This document shows, one piece after another, positions 25,486-35,736 of a stretch of 64,000 nt of DNA; positions within the stretch are counted from its first letter, which is position 1; every line of letters begins with the position of its first letter. The notes below the pieces were generated by a model. The model did not search any database. It was not told where the DNA came from and saw only the letters and a list, made by a program, of their open reading frames with translations. Made by a program: the position numbers and the translations under genes. Origin of the DNA: Microbulbifer marinus (lineage in GTDB: Bacteria > Pseudomonadota > Gammaproteobacteria > Pseudomonadales > Cellvibrionaceae); NCBI RefSeq assembly GCF_900107725.1, contig NZ_FNQO01000001.1:1108458-1172457 (forward strand). Direction: 5' to 3'.

Positions 25486-26547
25486 CTAATCTTCTGTTCC
25501 GTCGCGGTGCGCCAGGCCTTCCAGTTGCTTCTCCAGCTCCTTCAGGCGGCGCGCCATCTGGTCGAGTTGCCCGTAGCGCACGGCATTGCGGCGCCAACTA
25601 CGGCTGTCGGAGAAAGGCGTGCCACTGGAATAGGATCCGGCGCTTTCGATGGACTTGGTCACCAGTGTCCTTGCGGTGATATGGCTGCCATCCGCTACGG
25701 TGACATGCCCCACCACACCGACACCACCGGCCAGCGTGCAGTGCTTGCCGATGACGGCGCTACCGGCAACTGCCGAACAGGCAGCCATGGCTGAGTAGTC
25801 ACCAATTTGCACATTGTGCGCGATTTGCACCTGGTTGTCGATCTTGACCCCGCGACCGATCACGGTATTGCCCAGGGCGCCGCGATCAATACAGGAACAT
25901 GCGCCGATCTCCACGTCATCGCCGATCTCGACACCGCCGAGCTGGTGAATCTTTGTCCACTGCCGCTGGTAGGGGGCAAAACCGAAGCCGTCGGCGCCAA
26001 TCACCGCCTGACTGTGGATAGTGCAGTCGCGACCAATAGAACACCCGTGGTAGACAATCGCGCCCGGCTTTAGCCGGGTGCCGGCACCGATTTCACTGCC
26101 CTCACCCACCACGCAGTTGGCACCGATATGGACGCCAGCACCGATGCGGACAGATGCCTCAATCACCGCACCCGCGGCGATACTCGCAGACGCGTCTATT
26201 TCGGCTGAGGGATCTACGGTCGCCGCAGGGTGAATTCCGGGTGCCGGCTGTGGCGTCGTATCAAAGATTGCAGTGGCGCGGGCAAACGCATGGTAGGGAT
26301 TGTCGACAACCAACGCCGACACCGGGCATTCATCGGCCAGCTCCGCGCCGATAAGCACACCGGAGGCGCGCGTACTGGCGAGGAAGCGACGATAGTTGGC
26401 ACTGGCCAGGAAGGACACCTGACCAGAGTTGGCATCTTCCAGGGTATTGAGCCCGGACACCGGCTGCTCAGCATCCGCTCCGGGCGCCAGGCGCAGCTCT
26501 GCACCCAGCTGCTCGGCGAGCTGGGCGAGGGTTGGCTGATCTGTCAT
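25486..26547 (-). CDS. lpxD: UDP-3-O-acylglucosamine N-acyltransferase
   Basis: A 353-residue trimeric hexapeptide-repeat enzyme performing the third step of lipid A synthesis. The N-terminal uridine-binding domain (residues about 1-100) is followed by the beta-helix with many GA.IG.N-type repeats, for example GAGVHIGANCVVGEGSEIG. The GADGFGFAP motif and a C-terminal helix for ACP binding are present. Operon position between skp and fabZ is conserved. Confidence 0.97.
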   Translation of the reverse strand: MTDQPTLAQLAEQLGAELRLAPGADAEQPVSGLNTLEDANSGQVSFLASANYRRFLASTRASGVLIGAELADECPVSALVVDNPYHAFARATAIFDTTPQPAPGIHPAATVDPSAEIDASASIAAGAVIEASVRIGAGVHIGANCVVGEGSEIGAGTRLKPGAIVYHGCSIGRDCTIHSQAVIGADGFGFAPYQRQWTKIHQLGGVEIGDDVEIGACSCIDRGALGNTVIGRGVKIDNQVQIAHNVQIGDYSAMAACSAVAGSAVIGKHCTLAGGVGVVGHVTVADGSHITARTLVTKSIESAGSYSSGTPFSDSRSWRRNAVRYGQLDQMARRLKELEKQLEGLAHRDGTED

Positions 26548-26566
26548 CTAAGAAGCTGCCGCCTGT

Positions 26567-27082
26567 TTACTTGTCAGCGTTCATACGCTTGATCAACGCG
26601 GCAGTCAGGTCGCTTTCCGGGCTGACGTAGTATGCGGCGCTTGAATCCAGTACCAAGTCGAGCTTTTGCTCTTTGATCATTGCCTCCAGCGCAGCCTTGG
26701 CTTTGGGGGCCATGGTTTTCTGGATTTCCTGGCCCACCTGCGCCTCCATTGAACGCAGTTTCTTCACCGCAGTTTCAAAGTCAGAGCGCTTGAAATTCAT
26801 TTTGCGCTGATGCTCGGCTTTCTGCTCATCAGACCAGGTAACGCCATTCTTCTGCGCATCTTCAGCCATTTTTTGCACTTCGGCACGGATAGACTCGGCG
26901 CTGCTTTGCAGCTTGGAGTACTCGGAGCTGGTCTTCAGCGCATTGACTTTGGACTTGGCAGCCTCGGTGCTCATGATGGCAGCCTGCAGGTTCAGCACCG
27001 CAACCTTGGTCTGCGCCACAGCGGCGCCCGACAGCATGATTCCAGCGAGCAGAACTGCGATGATTTTTACATTTTTAAGCAC
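26567..27082 (-). CDS. skp: Periplasmic chaperone Skp/OmpH
   Basis: A 171-residue periplasmic chaperone holding unfolded outer-membrane proteins on their way to the Bam complex. The signal peptide ends near GAAVAQ. The long charged helical arms (about residues 35-120) form the jellyfish-like trimer, and IKEQKLDLVLDSSAAYYVSPESDLT is the typical C-terminal end. It lies directly after bamA, its functional partner. Confidence 0.94.
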   Translation of the reverse strand: MLKNVKIIAVLLAGIMLSGAAVAQTKVAVLNLQAAIMSTEAAKSKVNALKTSSEYSKLQSSAESIRAEVQKMAEDAQKNGVTWSDEQKAEHQRKMNFKRSDFETAVKKLRSMEAQVGQEIQKTMAPKAKAALEAMIKEQKLDLVLDSSAAYYVSPESDLTAALIKRMNADK

Positions 27083-27156
27083 GTCGGATTCTCCATTTTG
27101 CTTTATTTTTACTTCGCGGCCTTCACACCACCCTAAGCGTGTCTTCCCGGCCGCTC

Positions 27157-29712
27157 TTAGAAACTGTTACCCAGTGAAAACTGGAACACTTCCACTTCAT
27201 CGTCATCATTTTTCTCCAGCGCCTTGGCCAGACTGAAAGTCAACGGGCCGAAGCCAGTGATCCAGGTAAGGCCGATGCCTGCAGAAACATTGATGTGATC
27301 CAAGTCGACATCGTAGCAGTTGAGCTGCGAAATACCACAACTGCTATCGAACACGTTACCCGCATCGATAAAGAAGGCAGACTGCATCGAACGCTGATCC
27401 TTCACGAAAGGAATCGGGAACAGGATTTCCGCACTGCCCTCTACCAGGATATTGCCACCGAACGGATCCGGGTCATTGTCAAAAGCATTAGTGGTCAGCT
27501 GTCCGGTATTCGGATCAATCTGATAGCAGGTCTGGGTCAGGGATTCGCCATTGGTAGCACAGCCCAGGGTCTGATAGAACTCCGCCGGCGTCGAGCGCGG
27601 ACCGAGCGTATTTCGTTCAAAGCCGCGCACCGAACCGAAACCACCACCGTAGAAATTTTCGAAGAACGGCAGCACACTGGTATCGCCATAGCTGTCCCCG
27701 TAACCGAGACGGGTGCGCAGGCGCAGCGTGAGATCCTTGGTCAGCGGGCGGAAATACTGGCCGGTATATATAAGCTTGTAGTATTCCAGATCGCCGCCGG
27801 GCAGCGCGAATTCCAGCGACAGTCGCTGGGAGGTACCGCGAGTCGCGAGAATACCGCGGTTCAAAGTCGAGCGCGCATAGGAGCCGGTCAGACTGAAGAT
27901 ATTGAAGTTATCGCCATTCTGATCGATAAAGCCGTCGAAATTGGTGTTGAGCAGGCCGACGTCCAGCGGCATGCTCAGATCCAGCGCCTCACCCGCCTCG
28001 AGCGCTTCGCTCACCAGGGCGGAATCCGCTGAGGTCACGACAGCATCAATTCCCTCAATGGGTACGGGGCTGGCCTTGATTTCCTGTACGGCAAAGGAGC
28101 CGGTTTCAATGGACAGGTTGCTGTAGCCAACATTCAGGCCCACGCGGGAAATTTCCGAGATCGGATAACCGAAGCTCAGGCTAGCGCCATAGGTATCGGT
28201 GGTGTAGCTGGCGACGTTGATTTCGGAGTAATCCCGGGCCTGGTAGAAAACACTGAAACCACGGCTCACACCGTCCGGCGTGAAATAGGGATCGGTATAG
28301 GAGAAATTGGCTACAGTCTGGTACTTGGAAGTATTGACCGCAAAGCCGACAGACTTACCGGTGCCCAGCCAGTTGTTCTCTTGCACGTTGGCACCGAGCA
28401 CCAAGCCACTGCCCTGAGCATAACCGACGGTACCGCCGATGGTACCTGAAGGCTGTTCCTCGACGGTGTACTCGACATCGATCTGGTCAGATGTACCCGG
28501 CACTTCAGTGGTTTCAACCTCAACCCCCTTGAAGTAGCCGAGGCGCTCCAGGCGCACCTTCGACTGCTCGATACGGGCAGAAGACGCGGAAGCGGACTCC
28601 ATCTGGCGCATTTCGCGGCGCAGCACCTCGTCTGCAGTACGGGTATTGCCGCGGAAATTGATGCGGCGCACATAGGCGCGCTTGCCCGGATCGATAAAGA
28701 AGGTGACCTTCACGGTCTTGTCTTCCTCGTTCGGCTCCGGCATGCCGCTGACTTCGGCAAACGTATAGCCCTCGTTGCCTAGGCGCTTGGTGATGTAATC
28801 GGAGGTGGTGGTCATCAGCACCTGGGAAAAGGTCTGCCCCTCGCGTACAAGCAGCAGGCGCTTGATCTCTTCTTCCGGTACCACCGGGTCACCGGCCAGA
28901 TCCACTTCGCTCACCGTATAGACGTCGCCTTCGGTCACGTTCACGGTAATAAATACGCTTTGCTTGTCCGGGCTCAGTGATACCTGGGTGGAGTCGATCT
29001 TGAACTCCAGGTAGCCGCGGTCCAGGTAGTAGGACTCCAGGCGTTCGAGGTCACCAGTCAGTTTTTCACGGGAGTACTTGTCGTCGCTTCGGAGCCAGGA
29101 CAGCCAGCCGGTAGTCTGCAATTCGAAGATGTCTGCCAGCTCCTCATCGGAGAAGGCCTTGTTGCCGACAATATTGATATGTTTAATCGCGGCGACGGAG
29201 CCCTCGTCCACCACCACCTTTAACTCCACCTGGTTGCGCGGCAGCTCTTTGACTTCAGTCTTTACGCTGGCGCCATAGCGGCCCTGGGCAACGTATTGGC
29301 GCTGCAGCTCCTGGGCCAGTCCCTCGAGAGTAGCGCGCTTGAAGATCTGCCCTTCGGCCAGGCCGTTTTCCTCCATGCCTTTCAGCAGGTCTTCGGTCTT
29401 GATGGCCTTGTTGCCGGTGATCTCGATCTTGGAAATCGCCGGGCGCTCGCGCACAGTAATTACCAGTACGCCATTCTCGCGTCCAATCTGAATATCCTGA
29501 AAGTAACCGGTACGGAACAGTGCGCGGGTAGCGCTCTGAATTTCCAGGCTTTCAATCTGGTCGCCCACGCGTACCGGTAGTGCCGCGAATACGGTACCGG
29601 CGGAGACCCGCTGCAGCCCTTCCACGCGGATATCGTTGACCACAAACGACTGCGCCACGGCACTAATCGGCAGTGCCAGGCCGAGAGAGGCCGCTTTCAG
29701 GAAATCTTTCAT
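27157..29712 (-). CDS. bamA: Outer membrane protein assembly factor BamA
   Basis: An 851-residue Omp85 protein, core of the beta-barrel assembly machine. It has a signal peptide (to about residue 20), five POTRA domains (about 22-420, the first beginning VNDIRVEGLQRVSAGTVF) and a 16-strand barrel ending in the outer-membrane signature FQFSLGNSF. The lid-loop motif VRGFERNTLGP is present. Two cysteine pairs lie in extracellular loops: one (GCATN...QTCYQ) corresponds to the loop-6 disulfide of E. coli, and a second (SSCGISQLNCY) appears additional. It lies between rseP and skp. Confidence 0.97.
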   Translation of the reverse strand: MKDFLKAASLGLALPISAVAQSFVVNDIRVEGLQRVSAGTVFAALPVRVGDQIESLEIQSATRALFRTGYFQDIQIGRENGVLVITVRERPAISKIEITGNKAIKTEDLLKGMEENGLAEGQIFKRATLEGLAQELQRQYVAQGRYGASVKTEVKELPRNQVELKVVVDEGSVAAIKHINIVGNKAFSDEELADIFELQTTGWLSWLRSDDKYSREKLTGDLERLESYYLDRGYLEFKIDSTQVSLSPDKQSVFITVNVTEGDVYTVSEVDLAGDPVVPEEEIKRLLLVREGQTFSQVLMTTTSDYITKRLGNEGYTFAEVSGMPEPNEEDKTVKVTFFIDPGKRAYVRRINFRGNTRTADEVLRREMRQMESASASSARIEQSKVRLERLGYFKGVEVETTEVPGTSDQIDVEYTVEEQPSGTIGGTVGYAQGSGLVLGANVQENNWLGTGKSVGFAVNTSKYQTVANFSYTDPYFTPDGVSRGFSVFYQARDYSEINVASYTTDTYGASLSFGYPISEISRVGLNVGYSNLSIETGSFAVQEIKASPVPIEGIDAVVTSADSALVSEALEAGEALDLSMPLDVGLLNTNFDGFIDQNGDNFNIFSLTGSYARSTLNRGILATRGTSQRLSLEFALPGGDLEYYKLIYTGQYFRPLTKDLTLRLRTRLGYGDSYGDTSVLPFFENFYGGGFGSVRGFERNTLGPRSTPAEFYQTLGCATNGESLTQTCYQIDPNTGQLTTNAFDNDPDPFGGNILVEGSAEILFPIPFVKDQRSMQSAFFIDAGNVFDSSCGISQLNCYDVDLDHINVSAGIGLTWITGFGPLTFSLAKALEKNDDDEVEVFQFSLGNSF

Positions 29713-29865
29713 CTACTAGTTCCGAGTTTTTATTCGCAATTCCAATGGTGGAAGCTACCCATGTGCTTCCAATAACCCAACGTGCCGTTGAGCCTTCCTA
29801 TTCGCCATTCATGCTGGGCCGCCGGGCCGCGCACAATGCGGTGCTTTACAAAACCGCGGCCCGGC

Positions 29866-31221
29866 CTATAAACGCAAAATGTCGTTGTAGAGCGCCAGGC
29901 CCATGATACCCAGCACCAGCGCCATACCCACCTGCAGCCCAATCACCTGCACCCTCTCCGAAACGGGCGACCCCTTGATTGCCTCAATACCGTAGTAGAG
30001 AAGGTGGCCACCATCGAGCACCGGAATGGGCAACAGGTTGAGTACGCCGAGGCTGATACTGAGCAGCGCCAGCAGCGACAGGAATGACTGCCAGCCCGCT
30101 TCCGCCGAGGTGCCGGCCACTTTAGCAATGGTGATTGGGCCGCTCAAGTTCTTGGTCGAAAGCTGGCCAAACACCAGTTTTTTCAGGCTGTTGAGGGTAA
30201 ATACCGTCTTGTCCCAGGTCTCCTGCAACCCTTTACTCAGGCCGCCGGCTACACCGTAGTGGTAAGTGCGCACTCGCTCTTCGGGCCAGGACTCAACCAC
30301 CGGCAATACCCCGATGCGGCCGATGCGCTCCCCGCTGTCTAGCGTGACCTCCTCCGGCGTCACCGGCAACAGCAGCCGCTCGCCGTCGCGCACCACCTCC
30401 ACCTGAAGTCCCTCACCGGCGCGGGCGCGCACATACTGGGTCCAGCTATCCCAGCCATCGAACTCCTTGCCGTCGGTGGCGATAATCTCATCGCCCGCGC
30501 GCAATCCCGCCCTATCCGCCGCACTGTCCGGTGTCACCTGGGACAGGGTCATGGTGATCGACGGCGTCCACAACTCGAGGCCGACTTCGGTCAGCGGATC
30601 AGGCACCTCCTGCCCCGCCAGCCAACGATCGATATCCGCCACCATGTGGTATTCGAGATCGGAATCCGGATAGCGCACGGAGAACTCAATCGCGCCGGTG
30701 TCGCCGAGACGGTTTGCCAGGCGCCAGTTGAGCGCCTGCCAGGTCGGCGTCTCCTCGCCATCGATGGCGATAATCTCCTGTCCCGGCTCTAGCCCCGCGC
30801 GCGCGGCGATACTGCCCGGCTCCACCGACTGCACGATCGGCACCGGCCCCGCAGTGCCGCCCATAAACACGATCCAAAAGAACAGGATTGCCAGCAGGAA
30901 ATTCGCTATCGGCCCGGCAGCGGCGATGGCGATACGCGCCCAGACACTCTTGCGGTTGAAGGCCTGATGCAACTGGTCCTGCGGCACCGTGCCCTCCCGC
31001 TCATCCAGCATCTTGACGTAGCCGCCGAGGGGGATCGCGGAGATGGTGAATTCAGTACCGTGGCGGTCGTAGCGGGACAGAAGGCGGCGACCGAATCCCA
31101 CGGAGAAGCGCAGTACCTTGACCCCACACAGGCGCGCGACCAGAAAGTGGCCGAACTCGTGGAAGGACACCAGGATGCCAAGGGCAACTAGGGCCCAAAT
31201 TACCGTCTGAACAAAATCCAT
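29866..31221 (-). CDS. rseP: Site-2 intramembrane protease RseP
   Basis: A 451-residue zinc metalloprotease that cuts the anti-sigma factor RseA within the membrane and clears signal-peptide remnants. HEFGHFLVARL (residues about 20-30) holds the HExxH zinc site. Two periplasmic PDZ domains follow (around GSIAARAGLEPGQEIIAIDG and DSAADRAGLRAGDEIIATDG), and NLLPIPVLDGGH gives the third ligand. I use MDFVQTV; a start two codons earlier is equally possible. The neighbour bamA links it to envelope stress. Confidence 0.96.
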   Translation of the reverse strand: MDFVQTVIWALVALGILVSFHEFGHFLVARLCGVKVLRFSVGFGRRLLSRYDRHGTEFTISAIPLGGYVKMLDEREGTVPQDQLHQAFNRKSVWARIAIAAAGPIANFLLAILFFWIVFMGGTAGPVPIVQSVEPGSIAARAGLEPGQEIIAIDGEETPTWQALNWRLANRLGDTGAIEFSVRYPDSDLEYHMVADIDRWLAGQEVPDPLTEVGLELWTPSITMTLSQVTPDSAADRAGLRAGDEIIATDGKEFDGWDSWTQYVRARAGEGLQVEVVRDGERLLLPVTPEEVTLDSGERIGRIGVLPVVESWPEERVRTYHYGVAGGLSKGLQETWDKTVFTLNSLKKLVFGQLSTKNLSGPITIAKVAGTSAEAGWQSFLSLLALLSISLGVLNLLPIPVLDGGHLLYYGIEAIKGSPVSERVQVIGLQVGMALVLGIMGLALYNDILRL

Positions 31222-31280
31222 ACTCAATTACAAATTATTGCCGTTGCGCGATTCCCGGCCATTGTACGATCTCTGTGGCG

Positions 31281-32468
31281 CTAAAGTGCGCCCAGCACCC
31301 GCTGTGTAAGCTCTCGCGCATGGCGATCCGCTGTTTCGACTGCATCCAGCCCGGTCAGTTCAACGGCTTGCGCGCGATTCATGACCTGCTCGATGACTGC
31401 CGCAATACTAGTAAACGCCAGCCGCCCCTGTAAGAAGGCTTCGACCGCCACTTCGTTGGCGGCGTTCAGCGCCGTCGGCGCGCTGCCGCCGGCGTCCATC
31501 GCCTCCCGGGCCAGGCGCAGGCAGGGGAAACGCTGTGTGTCCGGCGCCTCGAAGTCCAGCCGTCCCTGGGTGATCAGGTCCAGCGCCGGCACGCCGCTAT
31601 CAATGCGCTCGGGAAATGCCAGCGCATGGGCAATCGGCGTACGCATATCCGGGTTGCCCATCTGCGCCAGTAGTGAACCATCCCGGTACTGCACCATCGA
31701 GTGCACGATGCTCTGCGGGTGCACCACTACATCGATCTGTTCGGGCCGCGCATTGAACAGCAGACAGGCCTCGATAAACTCCAGGCCCTTGTTCATCATC
31801 GTGGCCGAGTCCACAGAGATCTTACGCCCCATCGACCAGTTCGGATGAGCGCAGGCTTCATCGGGAGTGACGCGGTGCAGGTCATTCACTGCACGGGTGC
31901 GGAAAGGCCCGCCGGAGCCGGTCAGCAGGATTTTTTCCACTCCTGCATCGCCCAGATTGGAGCAGGGCTGCGGCAGACACTGGAAGATCGCATTGTGCTC
32001 ACTGTCGATCGGCAGCAGCTGCGCGCCGCTATTGAACAGCGCGCGCAGGAACACCGGGCCGGCCATGACCAGCGCCTCCTTGTTGGCGAGCAGCACTTTC
32101 TTGCCCGCTTCCACGGCGGCCAGCGTCGGGCGCAGCCCGGCGGCCCCGACAATCGCGGCCATTACCGTATCTACTTGCGAATCCGAAGACACCTGGCATA
32201 GCCCGTCCACGCCGCAGAGGATCTCGGTGGGCAAATCTTCACCGGCGAGCAATTCGCGCAGCTCTGCCGCCCCCTGCTCACTCGCCACTACCGCAAACCG
32301 TGGTGAGAAACGACGGCACTGCTGCGCCAGCTCGGCAATGCGCTCGCGCGCAGTCAGAGCATAAATGGAATAGCGCTGCGGGTGCCGCGCCAGCACATCT
32401 AGAGTGCTGACACCAATGGATCCAGTGGAGCCGAGGACAGTGACGGATTGCGGTTGCGTAGGTTGCAT
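31281..32468 (-). CDS. dxr: 1-deoxy-D-xylulose 5-phosphate reductoisomerase
   Basis: A 395-residue MEP-pathway enzyme making 2-C-methyl-D-erythritol 4-phosphate with NADPH. The nucleotide motif is [28 protein letters not shown] and [13 protein letters not shown] hold metal ligands, and [11 protein letters not shown] and [22 protein letters not shown] are strongly conserved. It supplies isoprenoid precursors used by the adjacent uppS product. Confidence 0.97.
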   Translation of the reverse strand: MQPTQPQSVTVLGSTGSIGVSTLDVLARHPQRYSIYALTARERIAELAQQCRRFSPRFAVVASEQGAAELRELLAGEDLPTEILCGVDGLCQVSSDSQVDTVMAAIVGAAGLRPTLAAVEAGKKVLLANKEALVMAGPVFLRALFNSGAQLLPIDSEHNAIFQCLPQPCSNLGDAGVEKILLTGSGGPFRTRAVNDLHRVTPDEACAHPNWSMGRKISVDSATMMNKGLEFIEACLLFNARPEQIDVVVHPQSIVHSMVQYRDGSLLAQMGNPDMRTPIAHALAFPERIDSGVPALDLITQGRLDFEAPDTQRFPCLRLAREAMDAGGSAPTALNAANEVAVEAFLQGRLAFTSIAAVIEQVMNRAQAVELTGLDAVETADRHARELTQRVLGAL

Positions 32469-32541
32469 AGGCTCGTGTTATACCTCTCGGGCCTCTGTCT
32501 CGGTCGACCCTCTGTTGCGGGTATCGCTCTGTAACAGGTTC

Positions 32542-33387
32542 TTATAAATACTTGGGCAGCTCGCTGGCCAGCGCGGCCATGGTAAACACCGGCAGCGCCG
32601 CGGACAGGCTGTCCAGGCGGTCCAGTATGCCGCCGTGACCCGGCAGTATATGGCTACTGTCCTTGATGCCGCGATGGCGCTTGAACATGCTCTCCACCAG
32701 ATCGCCGATAACCGAGGCGAGCGCGGTGACCAGGATGCCGAAAGAGAAGAGGATGGTGTTCTTCAGCGGCAGGCCGAGCAGCAGGGAGATCCCCAGCGCC
32801 AGGATCAGGCAGGCGGCTAGGCCACCAAAAAAGCCCTCCCAGGACTTGCCCGGGCTAACTTCACGCGCCAGCTTGTGTTTGCCGAACCTGCGCCCGACGA
32901 AATAGGCACCGACATCAGCGGCCACCACTACGGCAACCACAAACAGTACCAGCCAGGCACCGTGCTCCTGGCCGCGCAATATCACCATCGACAGCCAGGC
33001 GGGGACGAGCACCACCAGGCCGATCAACCCCCGCGCCCAGCGGTTGCCCCAAAGCATGGCGCTGGCCGGATAGCTCTGCACCCACAGGAATGCCAGCGCC
33101 CACCAGCCACAGGCTACCGCCAGTAACTGGCGCGCACGGTCGGTATCCGGGGACGCGAAATCCATTGCAAATACGTATTTCGCCGTACCTATCAGTGCGG
33201 CGCCGAGCGCTGCCAGGAATACAAAGCGCAGGGCGCGATTGAGATTGGACAGATTCGCCCACTCCCAGCCGCCGAGCAGGATGACAGCTACGGTGACCAG
33301 GGAGAACCATTGAATCGGAAGCAGAAACAGTGCTCCGAGAAACAGAGCCACCAACACCAGCGCAGTAATTATTCTTTGTTTTAGCAC
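32542..33387 (-). CDS. cdsA: Phosphatidate cytidylyltransferase
   Basis: A 281-residue polytopic inner-membrane enzyme making CDP-diacylglycerol from phosphatidate and CTP. The family signature near the C-terminus is intact (MFKRHRGIKDSSHILPGHGG followed by ILDRLDS). About eight hydrophobic helices are visible. The start appears to be GTG. The 138-base gap to uppS contains a GC-rich 7-bp inverted repeat but no clear terminator. Confidence 0.96.
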   Translation of the reverse strand: MLKQRIITALVLVALFLGALFLLPIQWFSLVTVAVILLGGWEWANLSNLNRALRFVFLAALGAALIGTAKYVFAMDFASPDTDRARQLLAVACGWWALAFLWVQSYPASAMLWGNRWARGLIGLVVLVPAWLSMVILRGQEHGAWLVLFVVAVVVAADVGAYFVGRRFGKHKLAREVSPGKSWEGFFGGLAACLILALGISLLLGLPLKNTILFSFGILVTALASVIGDLVESMFKRHRGIKDSSHILPGHGGILDRLDSLSAALPVFTMAALASELPKYL

Positions 33388-33525
33388 CGTAAAACCCTTT
33401 TACTTGACCCTCGTGCCCCGCCCAACCTCTTCCGGGGCGGGTCTAGAGTACAAGATATTGTTGTCCCGGAGAATTTTTCCGTCCCTGCGCCGGCTACCCA
33501 CCGCGCAGCCTGGCAGGCGCAGGCG

Positions 33526-34278
33526 TCAGGCCTGTGCCGCAATTCCATCGCCATTGCGCCCGCCAAAACGGCGATCCCGCTGACGGTATGCCGCAATAGC
33601 GGCATCCAGCGTCCCCTCATCGAAGTCGGGCCACAGCGTATCCGTGAAGTAGAACTCGCTGTACGCGGCCTGCCACAGAATAAAATTGCTGATACGCTGC
33701 TCGCCGCTGGAGCGAATGAGCAGGTCCACGGGCGGAAGATCCGCCAACTGGACATATTCGCCGAGCGCCTGCTCGTCGATCGACTCCGACGAACGCTTGC
33801 CGGCAGCCACCTCTTCAGCCAGGGCGCGCGCGGCCTGGGCGATATCCCATTGGCCACCGTAATCCGCCGCAATCACCAGATCGCCGTGCTCACCATCCTT
33901 TGTAATCTCCTCTGCCTCTGCGATGGCGCGCTGCAAGCGCGGGGAAAAGCGATCGCGTCGCCCGATGACCCGCAGGCGCACGCCCTCCTCTCGCATCCGG
34001 CGGGCTTCTTTGCGCAGATAAGAGTGGAACAGGCTCATCAGCAGCTCCACCTCCTTCGGCGGACGCTGCCAATTTTCACTGGAAAAGGCGAACAGGGTGA
34101 GCGCTTCGACACCGCGGTTCCTGCAGGCAGACAGCAGGTCGCGAATACGCTCGACGCCGGCCTTATGGCCGGCGGAGGGGGGCAAGCCGCGACGGGCTGC
34201 CCAGCGCCCATTGCCGTCCATAATGATGGCAATATGGCGCGGGCCGGAAGCGCTCGACTGGGTACCACCGGCACTCAT
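33526..34278 (-). CDS. uppS: Undecaprenyl diphosphate synthase
   Basis: A 250-residue cis-prenyltransferase making C55 undecaprenyl diphosphate, the lipid carrier for peptidoglycan. HIAIIMDGNGRWAARRGLP holds the catalytic Asp and FPP contacts. TLFAFSSENWQRPPKEVELLM and LIRSSGEQRISNFILWQAAYSEFYF are typical. Its ATG overlaps the frr TAA by one base, so translation is coupled. Confidence 0.97.
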   Translation of the reverse strand: MSAGGTQSSASGPRHIAIIMDGNGRWAARRGLPPSAGHKAGVERIRDLLSACRNRGVEALTLFAFSSENWQRPPKEVELLMSLFHSYLRKEARRMREEGVRLRVIGRRDRFSPRLQRAIAEAEEITKDGEHGDLVIAADYGGQWDIAQAARALAEEVAAGKRSSESIDEQALGEYVQLADLPPVDLLIRSSGEQRISNFILWQAAYSEFYFTDTLWPDFDEGTLDAAIAAYRQRDRRFGGRNGDGIAAQA

Positions 34279-34835
34279 TAGATTTCCATCAAATCTTTTT
34301 CTTTCGCCGCCAGCGCCTTGTCGACGTCCGCAACAAACTGGTCGGTAATCTTCTGGATCTCGTCGCTCGCGCGGCGTTCATCGTCCTCGGAGATTTCCTT
34401 ATCCTTCACCAGCGCTTTTACTTCTGTGAGCGCGTCGCGGCGGATATTGCGGATAGACACGCGCGCGGTTTCCGCCTCGCTCTTGGCCTGGCGAATAAAA
34501 TTCTTGCGGGTTTCCTCGGTCAGCATCGGCATCGGGATGCGAATGACTGCACCGGCAGTGCTCGGATTCAGGCCCAGATCGGATTTCATGATGGCCTTTT
34601 CAATGTCCGGCACCAGGTTCTTTTCCCACGGGGTTACGGACAGGGTCCGCGCGTCCTCTACGGTAATATTGGCCACCTGCGACAGCGGCGTATCGGAGCC
34701 GTAGTAGGACACCTGGATGCCATCGAGAATGCTCGGGTGCGCGCGGCCAGTGCGGATCTTATTGAAGTTGCTGCCCAGTGCGTCGAGCGCCTTGCTCATG
34801 CGCGTTTTAGCGTCTTTTTTAATATCTTCAATCAC
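34278..34835 (-). CDS. frr: Ribosome recycling factor
   Basis: A 185-residue two-domain protein that splits post-termination ribosomes with EF-G. It contains [40 protein letters not shown] and the tail coiled-coil [23 protein letters not shown]. It overlaps pyrH by four bases and uppS by one, giving a tight translationally coupled run. Confidence 0.97.
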   Translation of the reverse strand: MIEDIKKDAKTRMSKALDALGSNFNKIRTGRAHPSILDGIQVSYYGSDTPLSQVANITVEDARTLSVTPWEKNLVPDIEKAIMKSDLGLNPSTAGAVIRIPMPMLTEETRKNFIRQAKSEAETARVSIRNIRRDALTEVKALVKDKEISEDDERRASDEIQKITDQFVADVDKALAAKEKDLMEI

Positions 34836-35569
34836 TGTTTCACTTCCTCTTCAATTAATGTGCCCTCTTCGCCGCCAACCACGATATTGAGCAGCGCGCC
34901 GGCCTTGTCCATGCGGAATACCCGCACGGGCATATTGTGTTCGCGGCACAGGCAGATTGCGGTCAAATCCATTACGCCGAGCTTCTTGTCCAGCACTTCG
35001 TCATAGGTCAGCTGGTCGTAGCGGGTTGCGGTCGGATCCAGCACCGGATCCGCAGAGTAGACACCGTCCACCTTGGTGGCTTTCAGCACCATTTCGGCGT
35101 CAATTTCGATCCCGCGCAGACAGGCAGCGGAATCGGTGGTAAAGAAGGGGTTGCCCGTGCCCGCAGCGAAAATCAGTACTTCGCCCCGCTCGAGATGGCG
35201 AATCGCCGCGCGGCGGTCGTAGTGGTCGACGATACCGCTCATTTGAATCGAGGACATCACCCGCGAAGAAATATTCGAGCGCTCCAGCGCGTCGCGCAGG
35301 GCCAGCGCATTCATTACCGTGGCCAGCATCCCCATATGGTCGCCGGTGACGCGATCCAGGCCCGCGGCATTCAGCGCGGCGCCCCGAAACAGGTTGCCAC
35401 CACCGACAACGAGGCCTACCTGTACGCCGATGCCCACCAACTGACCTATCTCCAGCGCCATTTTGTCCAGCACTTTGGGACTGATCCCAAAGCCCTGATC
35501 ACCCATCAGCTCTTCGCCACTGAGCTTCAACAGGATTCGCTTGTATTTACGGTCTTTGACACCGGGCAT
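34832..35569 (-). CDS. pyrH: Uridylate kinase
   Basis: A 245-residue hexameric UMP kinase of the amino-acid kinase fold. It contains [28 protein letters not shown]-type loop [12 protein letters not shown], and [23 protein letters not shown]. It connects pyrimidine supply with the translation genes around it. A 167-base gap separates it from tsf. Confidence 0.97.
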   Translation of the reverse strand: MPGVKDRKYKRILLKLSGEELMGDQGFGISPKVLDKMALEIGQLVGIGVQVGLVVGGGNLFRGAALNAAGLDRVTGDHMGMLATVMNALALRDALERSNISSRVMSSIQMSGIVDHYDRRAAIRHLERGEVLIFAAGTGNPFFTTDSAACLRGIEIDAEMVLKATKVDGVYSADPVLDPTATRYDQLTYDEVLDKKLGVMDLTAICLCREHNMPVRVFRMDKAGALLNIVVGGEEGTLIEEEVKQ

Positions 35570-35706
35570 CTATCGGTCCTCTCAAGTGTGCGTCTCTAGC
35601 GCAGGCAGACATTGCCGCCGAACATTACAACAATTTCGGTCATTTACACAGAGGGGTGCCCCAGTGCAGCCCTTTCAGAGCCCACCGGAAGCACCCCACT
35701 GCGAAC

Positions 35707-35724
35707 GGGTGCCCACGGGCACCC
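35707..35724 (-). terminator. Hairpin downstream of tsf
   Basis: A 7-bp stem GGGTGCC / GGCACCC with loop CACG lies 13 bases past the tsf stop. There is no T-tract, and further imperfect inverted repeats continue to about 35665, so this is a possible processing or attenuation structure rather than a strong terminator before pyrH. Confidence 0.4.
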
Positions 35725-35736
35725 AGCTAAAGGCGA

